Shown: piece after piece, positions 8,123 to 16,403 of the stretch | Numbering within the stretch: the stretch's first letter is position 1 | How the letters are laid out: every line of letters begins with the position of its first letter | Assembly: GCA_045601405.1 (NCBI GenBank) | Contig: JAZRZO010000012.1 | Span: 1-48,606, forward strand | Direction of reading: 5' to 3' | DNA length: 48,606 nt | DNA from: RGIG5612 sp045601405 | Lineage (GTDB): Bacteria > Bacillota > Clostridia > Lachnospirales > Lachnospiraceae | Translations under genes and position numbers: made by a program | The notes under the pieces: generated by a model | Told to the model about the DNA's origin: nothing | Database searches by the model: none | Seen by the model: only the letters and a program-made list of their open reading frames with translations

Positions 8123-8143
8123 AATATCATTCCGTCTCTCTGC

Positions 8144-9016
8144 TTATGCCTGATAAGGAGGCAGATTAAGCATCTGACGAGCCTCGTCCGGAGTTGCAAC
8201 CTCACGGCCGAAGAGCTTAACAGCATCAACTGCTCTCTCTACGAACTGCTTGTTGCTGTCCGCAAGAACTCCCTTGCTGAAAAGCACGTTATCTTCCATA
8301 CCTACACGTATATGTCCGCCGAGCGCAACCGCACCGTAGAGCATTTCCATTGCGCTGTGGCCTACGCCGAAGCATGACCATGTAAAGTTTTCAGCACCAA
8401 CAAGACGCTCAGCCTCTTCCTTCATGAATACAAGGTTCTTCATAGTACCTGTGATACCATTAGCGCAGCCCATGCAGAACTGGAAGTGTACAGGAGTCTT
8501 AAGAACACCTTTCTTAATGTAGTATGCAGCGTTTCCGATCATACCGGGATCAAAGGCTTCGATCTCAGGCTTAACGTTTAATTCCTGGAACAGGAGTCCG
8601 CAGTCCTCAAGGAACTTCGGGCTGTTGATAAAGAGACCTGAGTTGAGCCAGTTCATGGAGCCGCAGTCATAAGAAGCCATTTCCGGCTTTAATTCTTTTA
8701 CATGGGCAACTCTTATCTCGTCATCAGCATGGATATCACCGGATGTTGTCATATTAACGATAATATCGCAGTCCTCATGAGCTCTGATGAGTTCATAAGT
8801 CTTTTTAAATCTTACAGGATCCATGATGCCGTTTCCGTCATCATCTCTCATATGGATATGAGCAATAGCAGCACCGGCTTTCCAGCACTCATAAACATCT
8901 TCCGCAATCTCTTCCGGAGTCATCGGAACGTTCGGATTATCTTTCTTTTTCGGCCACGCGCCTGTAGTTGCAACTGTGATGATAGTTTTGTTCTTTAATG
9001 CTTTTGCATCTGCCAT
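8144..9016 (-). CDS. BKACE-family enzyme (3-keto-5-aminohexanoate cleavage enzyme type)
   Basis: A 290-residue member of the BKACE (DUF849) family: zinc-dependent TIM-barrel enzymes that react a beta-keto acid with acetyl-CoA to give acetoacetate and a new CoA ester. Kce of lysine fermentation is the prototype. The zinc motif HIHMRDDDG is at about residues 53-61, and GHIRVGMEDN near residues 234-243 carries conserved acid/base residues. The ATG at 9016 has GGAGGA at proper spacing; the in-frame ATG five codons earlier is part of that ribosome binding site. It stands alone, with its own promoter and terminator. No other lysine-fermentation genes (kdd, kal, kamA, kamDE) are in view. The substrate is unknown. 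Confidence 0.9.
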   Translation of the reverse strand: MADAKALKNKTIITVATTGAWPKKKDNPNVPMTPEEIAEDVYECWKAGAAIAHIHMRDDDGNGIMDPVRFKKTYELIRAHEDCDIIVNMTTSGDIHADDEIRVAHVKELKPEMASYDCGSMNWLNSGLFINSPKFLEDCGLLFQELNVKPEIEAFDPGMIGNAAYYIKKGVLKTPVHFQFCMGCANGITGTMKNLVFMKEEAERLVGAENFTWSCFGVGHSAMEMLYGAVALGGHIRVGMEDNVLFSKGVLADSNKQFVERAVDAVKLFGREVATPDEARQMLNLPPYQA

Positions 9017-9093
9017 TTTAAATTCCTCCATAAAAAAAATTAATTAAAAATTTAGCTAAATCTTCGAAGAATCATTTTTCTTCTTCTACATTT

Positions 9094-9122
9094 TTTATAA
9101 CACTTTGGCGATGTCATTTCAA
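9094..9122 (-). promoter_or_regulatory. Promoter of the BKACE gene
   Basis: On the minus strand, TTGAAA (9122-9117) is followed after 17 bases by TATAAA (9099-9094). This is a near-consensus vegetative promoter with about 80 bases of AT-rich leader before the start codon. Confidence 0.8.
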
Positions 9123-9125
9123 GTG

Positions 9126-9151
9126 CGGACGGATAAATCATTCACCGTCCG
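9126..9151 (-). terminator. Possible weak terminator after DUF1015 gene
   Basis: A 7-bp stem CGGACGG/CCGTCCG with a 12-base loop lies just after the DUF1015 stop codon and before the BKACE promoter. No good T-run follows on the minus strand, so it is only a candidate. Confidence 0.4.
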
Positions 9152-9158
9152 TGCCTTT

Positions 9159-10424
9159 TCAGAACCTGTGTATGAACAGACCGCTTTGGAGCTTGGGTTC
9201 AAACCAGGTTGACTTAGGCGGCATCACCTTGCCTTCGTTAGTTATGCGTATTATCTCGTCCATCGATGTCGGATAAAGCGCAAACGCAACCTTCATGTCT
9301 TCCCTGCATCTTTTTTCAAGCTCCTTCATGCCCCGGATCCCACCGACAAAGTCTATCCTGCTGTCAGTCCTCGGATCCTTAATGCCTAATATCGGCTCAA
9401 GTATATTATCCTGAAGAAGAGTCACATCAAGACATCCTACGGCATCATCCTTTAATATCTCCGGTCTGGCCCTGAGTCTGTACCATCTCCCCCCAAGATG
9501 CATCGCAATCTCGCTTTTATATCTCGGCTGATATACACCATGTCTTCTTTCCCTTGCTGTAAAAACACGGCTCAGCTTACGCACGGTAAATCCGGCCGCC
9601 TCTATTGCCATTAAAAATTCCTTTTGCTTTAAGCCGTTAAGATCCTTCACAACTCTATAGTACGGCATCAAAAGGAGCTGGTCATGCGGAAATGCAACTG
9701 CCATAAAATAGTTAAACTCCTCATCGCCCGTATATTCCGGCTTGAGTTCACGTCTTTTCCGGCATACCGTCGCCGCGCTCGCGCTCCGGTGGTGTCCGTC
9801 GGCAATATAAAGGCTCTCGATCGCGGCCATCGCCTTTGTTATAGCTTCAACCTTTTGAGGATCATCCACCTTCCATACAAGCTGCCTTACATTATCAATT
9901 GAAAAGAAGTCATAAATCGGTTCTCTTCTGGTGGCGTTGTCCAGAAGCGCTTTAAGCTCTTCACCGCCACGGAATGCAAGAAATACAAGCCCCGTATGAG
10001 CAGAACATATATCAACATGACGCGTCCTGTCATTTTCCTTTTCCTGTCTGGTGTATTCGTGTTTTTTTATCACATTATCAAGATAATCGTCCACAGCGAA
10101 GCAGGCTACAAGTCCTGTCTGATTCCTTCCGTTCATCACTTCTCGGTAGATATAGTAGCTTTCCTTTTCATCAACTGTAAAAATACCTTTGGCGATATTC
10201 TCCTGTATGAGCGCCCGGGCCTTTTCATAGACCTGGTCGCTATACACATTAACGCCTTTCGGGAAAGCCGTTTCCGACCTTACGATCTTAAAAAAGGACT
10301 GGGGATTTTTAGCGACGATCTCCCTTGCTTCCTTTTCTGAATAAACGTCATACGGAAGCGTTGCCACTTTTTCCACATATTTTGCCTTTGGTCTTACCGC
10401 TTTAAATGCTTTTATCTTAGCCAT
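9159..10424 (-). CDS. DUF1015 family protein
   Basis: A 421-residue protein matching the DUF1015 family, which is often found next to serA and serC in anaerobic Firmicutes. Family motifs are visible: TLPYDVYSEKEAREI near the start, IKKHEYT near residue 118, and YIADGHHRSASA near residues 206-217. The last, an ADGHHR motif, is the most conserved part of the family. It has no signal peptide or membrane segment. It follows serA by 47 bases with a hairpin between the serA stop and the ATG. AAAGGAG is 36 bases from the ATG, unusually far unless the hairpin folds. A link to serine metabolism is inferred from context only. Confidence 0.85.
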   Translation of the reverse strand: MAKIKAFKAVRPKAKYVEKVATLPYDVYSEKEAREIVAKNPQSFFKIVRSETAFPKGVNVYSDQVYEKARALIQENIAKGIFTVDEKESYYIYREVMNGRNQTGLVACFAVDDYLDNVIKKHEYTRQEKENDRTRHVDICSAHTGLVFLAFRGGEELKALLDNATRREPIYDFFSIDNVRQLVWKVDDPQKVEAITKAMAAIESLYIADGHHRSASAATVCRKRRELKPEYTGDEEFNYFMAVAFPHDQLLLMPYYRVVKDLNGLKQKEFLMAIEAAGFTVRKLSRVFTARERRHGVYQPRYKSEIAMHLGGRWYRLRARPEILKDDAVGCLDVTLLQDNILEPILGIKDPRTDSRIDFVGGIRGMKELEKRCREDMKVAFALYPTSMDEIIRITNEGKVMPPKSTWFEPKLQSGLFIHRF

Positions 10425-10433
10425 GATAAAAAT

Positions 10434-10457
10434 TCAGACGCGTGAGAACGCGTCTGA
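10434..10457 (-). other. Hairpin between serA and DUF1015, between SD and start codon
   Basis: A 9-bp stem (CAGACGCG/CGCGTCTG plus one outer pair) with a 6-base loop is followed on the minus strand by AATTTTTATC and then the DUF1015 ATG. AAAGGAG (10467-10461) lies upstream of it. The hairpin could be an intercistronic terminator or it could bring the SD within about 12 bases of the ATG when folded. Confidence 0.6.
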
Positions 10458-10471
10458 CAACTCCTTTTATA

Positions 10472-11629
10472 TTATTTGCATATAAACCTTACGCGTATCA
10501 CGCCATCAATGGCTTCAAGCTTTTCTTTAAGCCCCTCTTTACATCCGTCGATATCAAAAAGGGAATATGCCAGGTCTCCTCTGGTCTTGCTTATCATATC
10601 GCTTATTGCCGCGCCGGCTCCTTTGATAGCATCGGCTATATCCGCTCCTCCTGCGTCAGCCTTGTGCATTACAGATACACGGCATGCTCCGGCAGGTCCA
10701 AGGTCAGCTGCCGGATAATTTACGGAATTTATGATATTGCCGTTCTCTATAAAGTCAGCAACTTCCTTTACTGCCATGATAGCGCAGTTATCTTCGCTTT
10801 CCTCTGTGGACGCCCCAAGGTGCGGGATAAGGATAACATTTTCAATGCCGCTCATTCCCGGTGTCGGAAAATCGCAGACATATTTCGCCACCTTGCCGGA
10901 CGCAAGAGCAGCTTTGATATCATCTTCGTTTACCAGCGTGTTTCGCGCGAGATTAACAACTGCCACTCGGTCCGCACATTTTGCAAGGAGCTCCGAGTTA
11001 ACCATATTCTTTGTAGCTTCAAGCTCCGGAACATGAATAGTGATCATATCCACGTCTTTAACCGCCTCATCCATGCTTTTTGCTATTTTCACATTGCCGT
11101 TAAGCTGAGCCTTCATGACATCACTCAGAAATGCGTCATATCCGCTTACATCCATTCCAAGGTCACATGCGGCATTTGCCACCTTTACACCTATGGCTCC
11201 AAGTCCGATCACAGCAAGTTTTTTGCCGTATACCTCATTACCTGCGAATCTTTTCTTTTCTTTTTCGGTAAGAGCTGCAATATCCGGATCATTCGCCTTT
11301 GACTCAGTCCATTTTATACCGCCTACAATATCTCTTAAGCTGGCTATTGCGGCAAATACAAAAAGTTCCTTTACACCGTTCGCATTTGCGCCCGGGGTGT
11401 TAAAGACAACTATCCCCTCCTGCGCGCACCTGTCTAACGGGATATTATTAACGCCCGCGCCTGCCCTTGCCACTGCAAGAAGCTCAGGCTCAAATTCCAT
11501 CTCATGCATTTTAGCACTTCTTACCAGAATGATCTGAGCCGGGTCGGACTCTTCCACCTTTGTATATGCTTCTGAAAAATTATTCAGCCCTACCTGTGCT
11601 ATCGGGTTTAAACATTTGTACTTATACAT
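10472..11629 (-). CDS. serA: D-3-phosphoglycerate dehydrogenase
   Basis: A 385-residue NAD-dependent dehydrogenase that oxidises 3-phosphoglycerate, the first step of serine synthesis. The Rossmann motif GLGAIG is at residues 142-147. LVRSAKM, ARAGAGVNNIP and PHLGASTEESEDN are typical of the family, the last carrying the active-site His region. A C-terminal ACT-like domain (from about residue 315) suggests feedback regulation. The start at ATG 11629 has AAAGGTGG just upstream; the longer frame would overlap serC. It follows serC by 10 bases, so the two form an operon. Confidence 0.95.
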   Translation of the reverse strand: MYKYKCLNPIAQVGLNNFSEAYTKVEESDPAQIILVRSAKMHEMEFEPELLAVARAGAGVNNIPLDRCAQEGIVVFNTPGANANGVKELFVFAAIASLRDIVGGIKWTESKANDPDIAALTEKEKKRFAGNEVYGKKLAVIGLGAIGVKVANAACDLGMDVSGYDAFLSDVMKAQLNGNVKIAKSMDEAVKDVDMITIHVPELEATKNMVNSELLAKCADRVAVVNLARNTLVNEDDIKAALASGKVAKYVCDFPTPGMSGIENVILIPHLGASTEESEDNCAIMAVKEVADFIENGNIINSVNYPAADLGPAGACRVSVMHKADAGGADIADAIKGAGAAISDMISKTRGDLAYSLFDIDGCKEGLKEKLEAIDGVIRVRFICK

Positions 11630-11639
11630 TTTTCCACCT

Positions 11640-12722
11640 TTATTTATTTTCTGCTTCAAATTTTGTCATGAATTCAACAAGCTTCTCCACGCCCTCGTAA
11701 GGCATAGCGTTATATATGGAGGCTCTCATACCGCCAACGCTCCTGTGGCCCTTAAGTTCTGCAAGACCATTCTGCTTAGCCTCTTCGATGAATTTCGCGT
11801 TAAGTTCATCATTACCCGTTACAAAAGGAACATTCATCAGTGAACGGCTGCCCGGTTCAACAGTGCCCTTGAACATTTCGCTCCGGTCAAGGAAATCATA
11901 AAGAAGCTTTGCTTTCTTCTCATTCCTCTCCTTCATCACTTCAAGACCGCCCAGAGCCTTGATCCATTTAAATACCTTACCACAGATATAAATGCCATAT
12001 GCCGGCGGTGTATTATAAAGCGAATCATTGTCCGCCTGTGTTTTGTATTTTAGCAGTGTGGGCGTTCCTTCAAGAACATCCTCTCTGATAAGGTCTTTTC
12101 TTATTATGACCACAACAACACCCGCAGGACCTATGTTCTTCTGCGCCCCGGCAAAGATAAGGCCATATTTTGTTACATCGACCGGTTCAGAAAGAAAGCA
12201 CGAGCTCTGGTCAGCCGCAAGAACTTTTCCTTTAGTGTTTGGAAGTGTATGGTACTTTGTTCCATATATAGTGTTGTTTTCGCAGATATAAACATAATCC
12301 GCATTTTCACTGACAGGAAGATCCGAGCAGTCCGGAATGTAGCTGAAGGTTTTATCCTCGCTGGATGCGATCTTGTTTGCCTGACCGAAAAGCTTTGCTT
12401 CAGCAAATGCCTTTTTTGCCCACTGGCCTGTAACGATATAATCAGCCACTCTGTTTTGCATAAGGTTCATCGGAACCGCGGCGAACTGCGTTGAGGCACC
12501 GCCCTGCACAAAAAGCACTTCATAATCATCAGGTATGCCAAGCAGATCCCTAAGATCGTTTTTTGCCTCTGTGATGATAGTTTCAAAGGTCTTGCTCCGG
12601 TGAGACATCTCCATAACGCCGAGACCTGCGCCTCTGTAATCAAGCATCTCATCTGCCGCTTCTTTTAAAACCTCCTCCGGAAGAACCGCCGGTCCTGCCG
12701 CGAAATTATATACTCTTGCCAT
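11640..12722 (-). CDS. serC: Phosphoserine aminotransferase
   Basis: A 360-residue class V PLP aminotransferase that converts 3-phosphohydroxypyruvate and glutamate to phosphoserine, the second step of serine synthesis. The N-terminus VYNFAAGPAVLPEEVL is diagnostic. GGASTQFAAVPMNL binds PLP phosphate, and the PLP lysine is Lys195 in AGAQKNIGPAG. HRSVGGMRAS near the C-terminus binds substrate phosphate. AAGGAA precedes the ATG. It is first in serC-serA-DUF1015, after a terminator that closes the yajC operon. No T-box or other serine-responsive leader is visible in the short gap. A serB gene is not in the window. Confidence 0.97.
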   Translation of the reverse strand: MARVYNFAAGPAVLPEEVLKEAADEMLDYRGAGLGVMEMSHRSKTFETIITEAKNDLRDLLGIPDDYEVLFVQGGASTQFAAVPMNLMQNRVADYIVTGQWAKKAFAEAKLFGQANKIASSEDKTFSYIPDCSDLPVSENADYVYICENNTIYGTKYHTLPNTKGKVLAADQSSCFLSEPVDVTKYGLIFAGAQKNIGPAGVVVVIIRKDLIREDVLEGTPTLLKYKTQADNDSLYNTPPAYGIYICGKVFKWIKALGGLEVMKERNEKKAKLLYDFLDRSEMFKGTVEPGSRSLMNVPFVTGNDELNAKFIEEAKQNGLAELKGHRSVGGMRASIYNAMPYEGVEKLVEFMTKFEAENK

Positions 12723-12769
12723 AGTATTTCCTTCTTTCTGTTAATTACCGTCAACTGTTATAAAAATGA

Positions 12770-12796
12770 AAACTGCCGCTTGGTTAACGGCAGTTT
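12770..12796 (-). terminator. Terminator after yajC
   Basis: A 9-bp perfect stem AAACTGCCG/CGGCAGTTT with a 9-base loop is followed on the minus strand by TTTTCATTTTTAT. It separates the long yajC operon from serC. Confidence 0.85.
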
Positions 12797-12816
12797 GCGG
12801 TTAGTCTCTTTTAAGC

Positions 12817-13401
12817 TTATTCAGCCCCATCCGCTGACTCGTTTGCCTCCTTTGCAACCTCATCTGCTGCACCGGATACATCCTCTGCCGCCTTGTCAGC
12901 CTCCGCCTCTTTTATCTGCGCTGATGCTTCATCAGCTTCTTTGTTTATCTCCTCGGCGGATTCTTCGGAAACCGGCTGAACCTCTTCATTATCCTTCTTT
13001 CTGCCCGAGAATTTCTTTTCCCCTTTGCCTTCTGTTACCTGCGCCGCAGCTGAGCCGCCGGCTTTTTCTATCTGAGCGATAGCCTGTCTTGACATCGGGA
13101 TACGACAGTTCTTGTTGTTGCCGAATTCCACTATAACCGTATCTCCGTTTATCGCAACAACGGTTCCGTAGAATCCGCTCGAGGTAAGAACGCTGTCGCC
13201 GGGCTCGAGTGAGCTCATCCTCTCCTCAGCCTGCTTTCTCTGCTTTCTCTGCGGTCTTATCATCAAAAAATAAATGAATGCGCCAAAGATAACGATATAG
13301 ATAACTATTATCCACCACTTGGGATCCTGCGCATCTTTGTTAGCCGCCTGCTGTCCACCGCAGCCCAAAAAACCTGCTAAAAGATAATTGATATATGCCA
13401 T
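12817..13401 (-). CDS. yajC: Preprotein translocase subunit YajC, with long acidic tail
   Basis: A small SecDF-associated membrane protein. One transmembrane helix (WWIIVIYIVIFGAFIYFLMI, about residues 30-49) is followed by the basic stretch RPQRKQRKQAEER and the family core LEPGDSVLTSSGFYGTV to about residue 110. Usual YajC proteins are 85-120 residues. This one is 194 because of an Ala/Glu/Lys-rich tail of about 80 residues, predicted disordered or helical. Of two adjacent ATG codons, 13401 is five bases from GGAGG and is preferred. It sits after tgt, the usual arrangement, but secD/secF are not present downstream. Confidence 0.92.
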   Translation of the reverse strand: MAYINYLLAGFLGCGGQQAANKDAQDPKWWIIVIYIVIFGAFIYFLMIRPQRKQRKQAEERMSSLEPGDSVLTSSGFYGTVVAINGDTVIVEFGNNKNCRIPMSRQAIAQIEKAGGSAAAQVTEGKGEKKFSGRKKDNEEVQPVSEESAEEINKEADEASAQIKEAEADKAAEDVSGAADEVAKEANESADGAE

Positions 13402-13445
13402 CATTCCTCCTTCTGACCTTGTAAAAAGTCAAGATTAGTATTATT

Positions 13446-14594
13446 TTACCGGTTGGAAGTATTAAAACCACCCAGCATTTCTTTCTTGAATTTCGCAAAA
13501 CTGTTTGTCAATATAGCCTTGCGCGCATCACAGAGCATTTTATTATAAAAATACAAATTATGCAATACACAAAGTCTCATACCAAGCATTTCTTTTGCTT
13601 TTAACAAATGCCTGATATAGGCTTTTGAATATCTTCTGCAAGCCGGACATCCGCACCCCTCTTCTATAGGTTCATTATCAACATCATAAACAGCATTATA
13701 CAGATTAAGCTTGCCTTTATGAGTGTATACATGACCGTGCCGGCCGTTTCTTGACGGATAGACGCAATCAAAAAAATCCACTCCCCTTTCGATACCCTCA
13801 AGGATATTTTCCGGCGTTCCGACCCCCATCAGATATACCGGCTTGTTCTGAGGCAGATTCGGGACCGTAACATCCAGTATCCTGTACATTTCATCATGAG
13901 TCTCGCCTACCGCAAGCCCTCCTATCGAATAACCGGGAAGCTCCAGGTCTGATAACCATTTAGCGTTTTCTGTTCTTATATCTTCAAAGCATGCCCCCTG
14001 ATTTATCCCAAAGAGCATCTGATCCCTATTTATGGTTTCATCCATATTGTTAAGACGCTTTATTTCATCTATGCATCTTAGAAGCCAGCGCTGAGTTCTT
14101 AAAACACTCTCTTCCACATATGAGCGCTCCGCCAGAGAACTGGGGCACTCGTCAAATGCCATAGCTATGGTACTTGCAAGATTGGACTGAATGCGCATGC
14201 TCTCTTCCGGCCCCATAAAAATCTTTCTGCCGTCAACATGCGAATTGAAGGATACTCCTTCCTCTTTTATCTTTCTGAGTGTCGCCAGGGAAAACACCTG
14301 AAATCCGCCGCTGTCTGTAAGGACAGGTTTTTCCCATGAGGAAAATTTACGGATCCCTCCCATTTTCGCCACAAGCTCATCCCCCGGTCTTACATGAAGG
14401 TGATAGGTATTGCAAAGCATTACCTTTGTTCCTATTTGTTCAAGGTCCTGTGTTGACACCGCCCCCTTTATCGCGCCTGCTGTCGCGACATTCATAAAGA
14501 CAGGCGTTTCTATCCTCCCGTGAACTGTATCAAAAGAAGCCGCCTTTGCCCTGCCGTCAATATTATCGATCACATAGGTGTTTTTATCATTCAT
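13446..14594 (-). CDS. tgt: Queuine tRNA-ribosyltransferase
   Basis: A 382-residue tRNA-guanine transglycosylase that replaces G34 with the queuosine precursor in Asp, Asn, His and Tyr tRNAs. Seen are MNVATAGAIKG, the catalytic Asp in TDSGGFQVFSLA, GVGTPENILEGIERGVDFFDCVYPSRNGRHG, and the zinc site CGCPACRR with a later His in the C-terminal part. The ATG overlaps the aspS1 stop region by eight bases, so the two are coupled. It is placed next to aspS1 and hisS, whose tRNAs it modifies. Confidence 0.96.
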   Translation of the reverse strand: MNDKNTYVIDNIDGRAKAASFDTVHGRIETPVFMNVATAGAIKGAVSTQDLEQIGTKVMLCNTYHLHVRPGDELVAKMGGIRKFSSWEKPVLTDSGGFQVFSLATLRKIKEEGVSFNSHVDGRKIFMGPEESMRIQSNLASTIAMAFDECPSSLAERSYVEESVLRTQRWLLRCIDEIKRLNNMDETINRDQMLFGINQGACFEDIRTENAKWLSDLELPGYSIGGLAVGETHDEMYRILDVTVPNLPQNKPVYLMGVGTPENILEGIERGVDFFDCVYPSRNGRHGHVYTHKGKLNLYNAVYDVDNEPIEEGCGCPACRRYSKAYIRHLLKAKEMLGMRLCVLHNLYFYNKMLCDARKAILTNSFAKFKKEMLGGFNTSNR

Positions 14595-16380
14595 CAGACT
14601 TCTTTATTTCGATCTTCAGTTCTGCAAGCTGCTCCTCATCAACTGTTCCCGGCGCCTGAGTCATAAGGCAGGACGCATCCTTAATCTTAGGGAATGCTAT
14701 CACGTCTCTTATCGAATCACTGTCTGTCATCAGCATTACCAGCCTGTCAAAGCCGTATGCCAGCCCCGCATGCGGGGGCACCCCGTATTTAAAGGCGTCT
14801 ATAAGGAAACCGAATCTCTCATTCGCTTCCTCTTTGGTAAAGCCCAAAGCCTCAAACATTTTTTCCTGGATCACCGGATCATAAATCCTCTCGCTCCCTC
14901 CGCCAAGCTCAACTCCGTTCAGGACTATGTCATAAGCATTCGCTCTTGCCAGCTCCGGTTTTGAATCCAGAAGCTTAACATCCGCATCCATAGGCATAGT
15001 GAAAGGATGATGCATGGACACCCATCTTTCCTGCTCCTCAGAGTATTCAAACAGAGGAAATTCAACCACCCAGAGAAAATTAAAGCATTTGTCATCTATC
15101 AGGCCAATGCGCTGAGCCATCTCAAGCCTCAGCGCCCCAAGAGCCGCATATACTGTTTTATCTTTGTCTGCCGCGAAGAAGAGCATGTCGCCTTTTTCCG
15201 CGTCCATCTCGTCAATTATCGCTTTTATCTCTTCCTCAGTCATGAATTTGGCAAAAGATGACTTATATGTTCCGTCTTCATTTATACCAAGGTACGCAAG
15301 CCCCTTAGCTCCGTAGCCTTTGACAAATTCCGTGAGCGCATCTATCTGCTTTCTTGGCATAGCAGCCATGCCTTTAGCATTTATGCCCCTTACAGACTGC
15401 CCAGGCGCGGAAGCCGGTCCTGCGAATACGCCGAAACCGCAGTTCTTAACGCACTCCGTTATATCCTTAAGCTCCATCGCAAAGCGCGTATCCGGCTTAT
15501 CTGAGCCATATCTGTCCATAGCCTCCTGCCATGTCATCCTTTTTATCGGAAGCGGCACATCTATGTTCATACACTCCTTAAAAACATGCGCTATGAGCCT
15601 TTCGTTAAGCTCCATTACATCATCCTGGTCAGCAAAAGACAGTTCCATATCTATCTGAGTGAACTCAGGCTGTCTGTCAGCCCTGAGATCCTCATCCCTG
15701 AAGCATTTCGCTATCTGGAAATATCTGTCATATCCGGCACACATTAACAGCTGCTTGTAAAGCTGCGGCGACTGCGGGAGCGCGTAAAATGACCCCGGAT
15801 GAACCCTGCTCGGCACAAGATAATCTCTCGCCCCCTCAGGGGTACTCCTGCATAGCATAGGAGTTTCTATCTCCACAAAGCCTTCATCAACCATAAAGTC
15901 CCTTATGCTCTTTGCCACCCTGCTCCTGAACATTATATTACTCTGAAGGTCCGGCCGCCTGAGATCAAGATATCTGTACTTAAGCCTGAGCTCGTCCTTT
16001 GTCTGGCTGTCTTCTTCTATAGGGAACGGCGGCGTAAGCGCTTCTGATAATATCCTCAGCTCCAGAACTTTTATCTCTATTTCTCCTGTCTTCAGATTAT
16101 CATTTACGGCGCCTTCTCTTTTCTGAACAAGGCCTCTTACCGCAATAACAAATTCATTCCTCAGTGTCTCAGCCTTCCTGAAGCCTTCCCCGCCTATGTT
16201 AACCTCATCAAAAAGAAGCTGGATAAGCCCTGTCCTGTCTCTTAGATCCACAAATATCAGGCTTCCCAGATCTCTCCTTTTATTGACCCAGCCCATAAGG
16301 ACTACGCTCTCGCCTGTCTGCTTACTTGTTACTTCCGCACATCTGTGGCTTCTTGCAAAGCCGCTCATTGATTCCGCCAT
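14587..16380 (-). CDS. aspS: Aspartyl-tRNA synthetase 1, discriminating type
   Basis: A 597-residue class II synthetase of the bacterial AspRS type: an N-terminal OB-fold anticodon domain, a catalytic core with motif 2 (FRDEDLRADRQPEFTQID) and motif 3 (HAGLAYGFDRLVMLM), and the inserted GAD domain in the middle. The anticodon domain has RRDLG with Leu38. Leu at this place is typical of AspRS that charges only tRNA-Asp. The second copy at the right end has His there. It lies between hisS and tgt, 23 bases after the hisS stop. The start at 16380 has AAAGG only two bases away; ATG four codons further in is an alternative. Confidence 0.95.
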   Translation of the reverse strand: MAESMSGFARSHRCAEVTSKQTGESVVLMGWVNKRRDLGSLIFVDLRDRTGLIQLLFDEVNIGGEGFRKAETLRNEFVIAVRGLVQKREGAVNDNLKTGEIEIKVLELRILSEALTPPFPIEEDSQTKDELRLKYRYLDLRRPDLQSNIMFRSRVAKSIRDFMVDEGFVEIETPMLCRSTPEGARDYLVPSRVHPGSFYALPQSPQLYKQLLMCAGYDRYFQIAKCFRDEDLRADRQPEFTQIDMELSFADQDDVMELNERLIAHVFKECMNIDVPLPIKRMTWQEAMDRYGSDKPDTRFAMELKDITECVKNCGFGVFAGPASAPGQSVRGINAKGMAAMPRKQIDALTEFVKGYGAKGLAYLGINEDGTYKSSFAKFMTEEEIKAIIDEMDAEKGDMLFFAADKDKTVYAALGALRLEMAQRIGLIDDKCFNFLWVVEFPLFEYSEEQERWVSMHHPFTMPMDADVKLLDSKPELARANAYDIVLNGVELGGGSERIYDPVIQEKMFEALGFTKEEANERFGFLIDAFKYGVPPHAGLAYGFDRLVMLMTDSDSIRDVIAFPKIKDASCLMTQAPGTVDEEQLAELKIEIKKSDE

Positions 16381-16403
16381 TACCTTTTTTTCGCTCCCGT
16401 TTT

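Noticed and set aside
10442..11302. Long (286-codon) plus-strand frame opposite serA
   Set aside because: It is antisense to a clear serA, has Cys/His/Tyr-rich composition typical of a shadow frame and shows no family resemblance.
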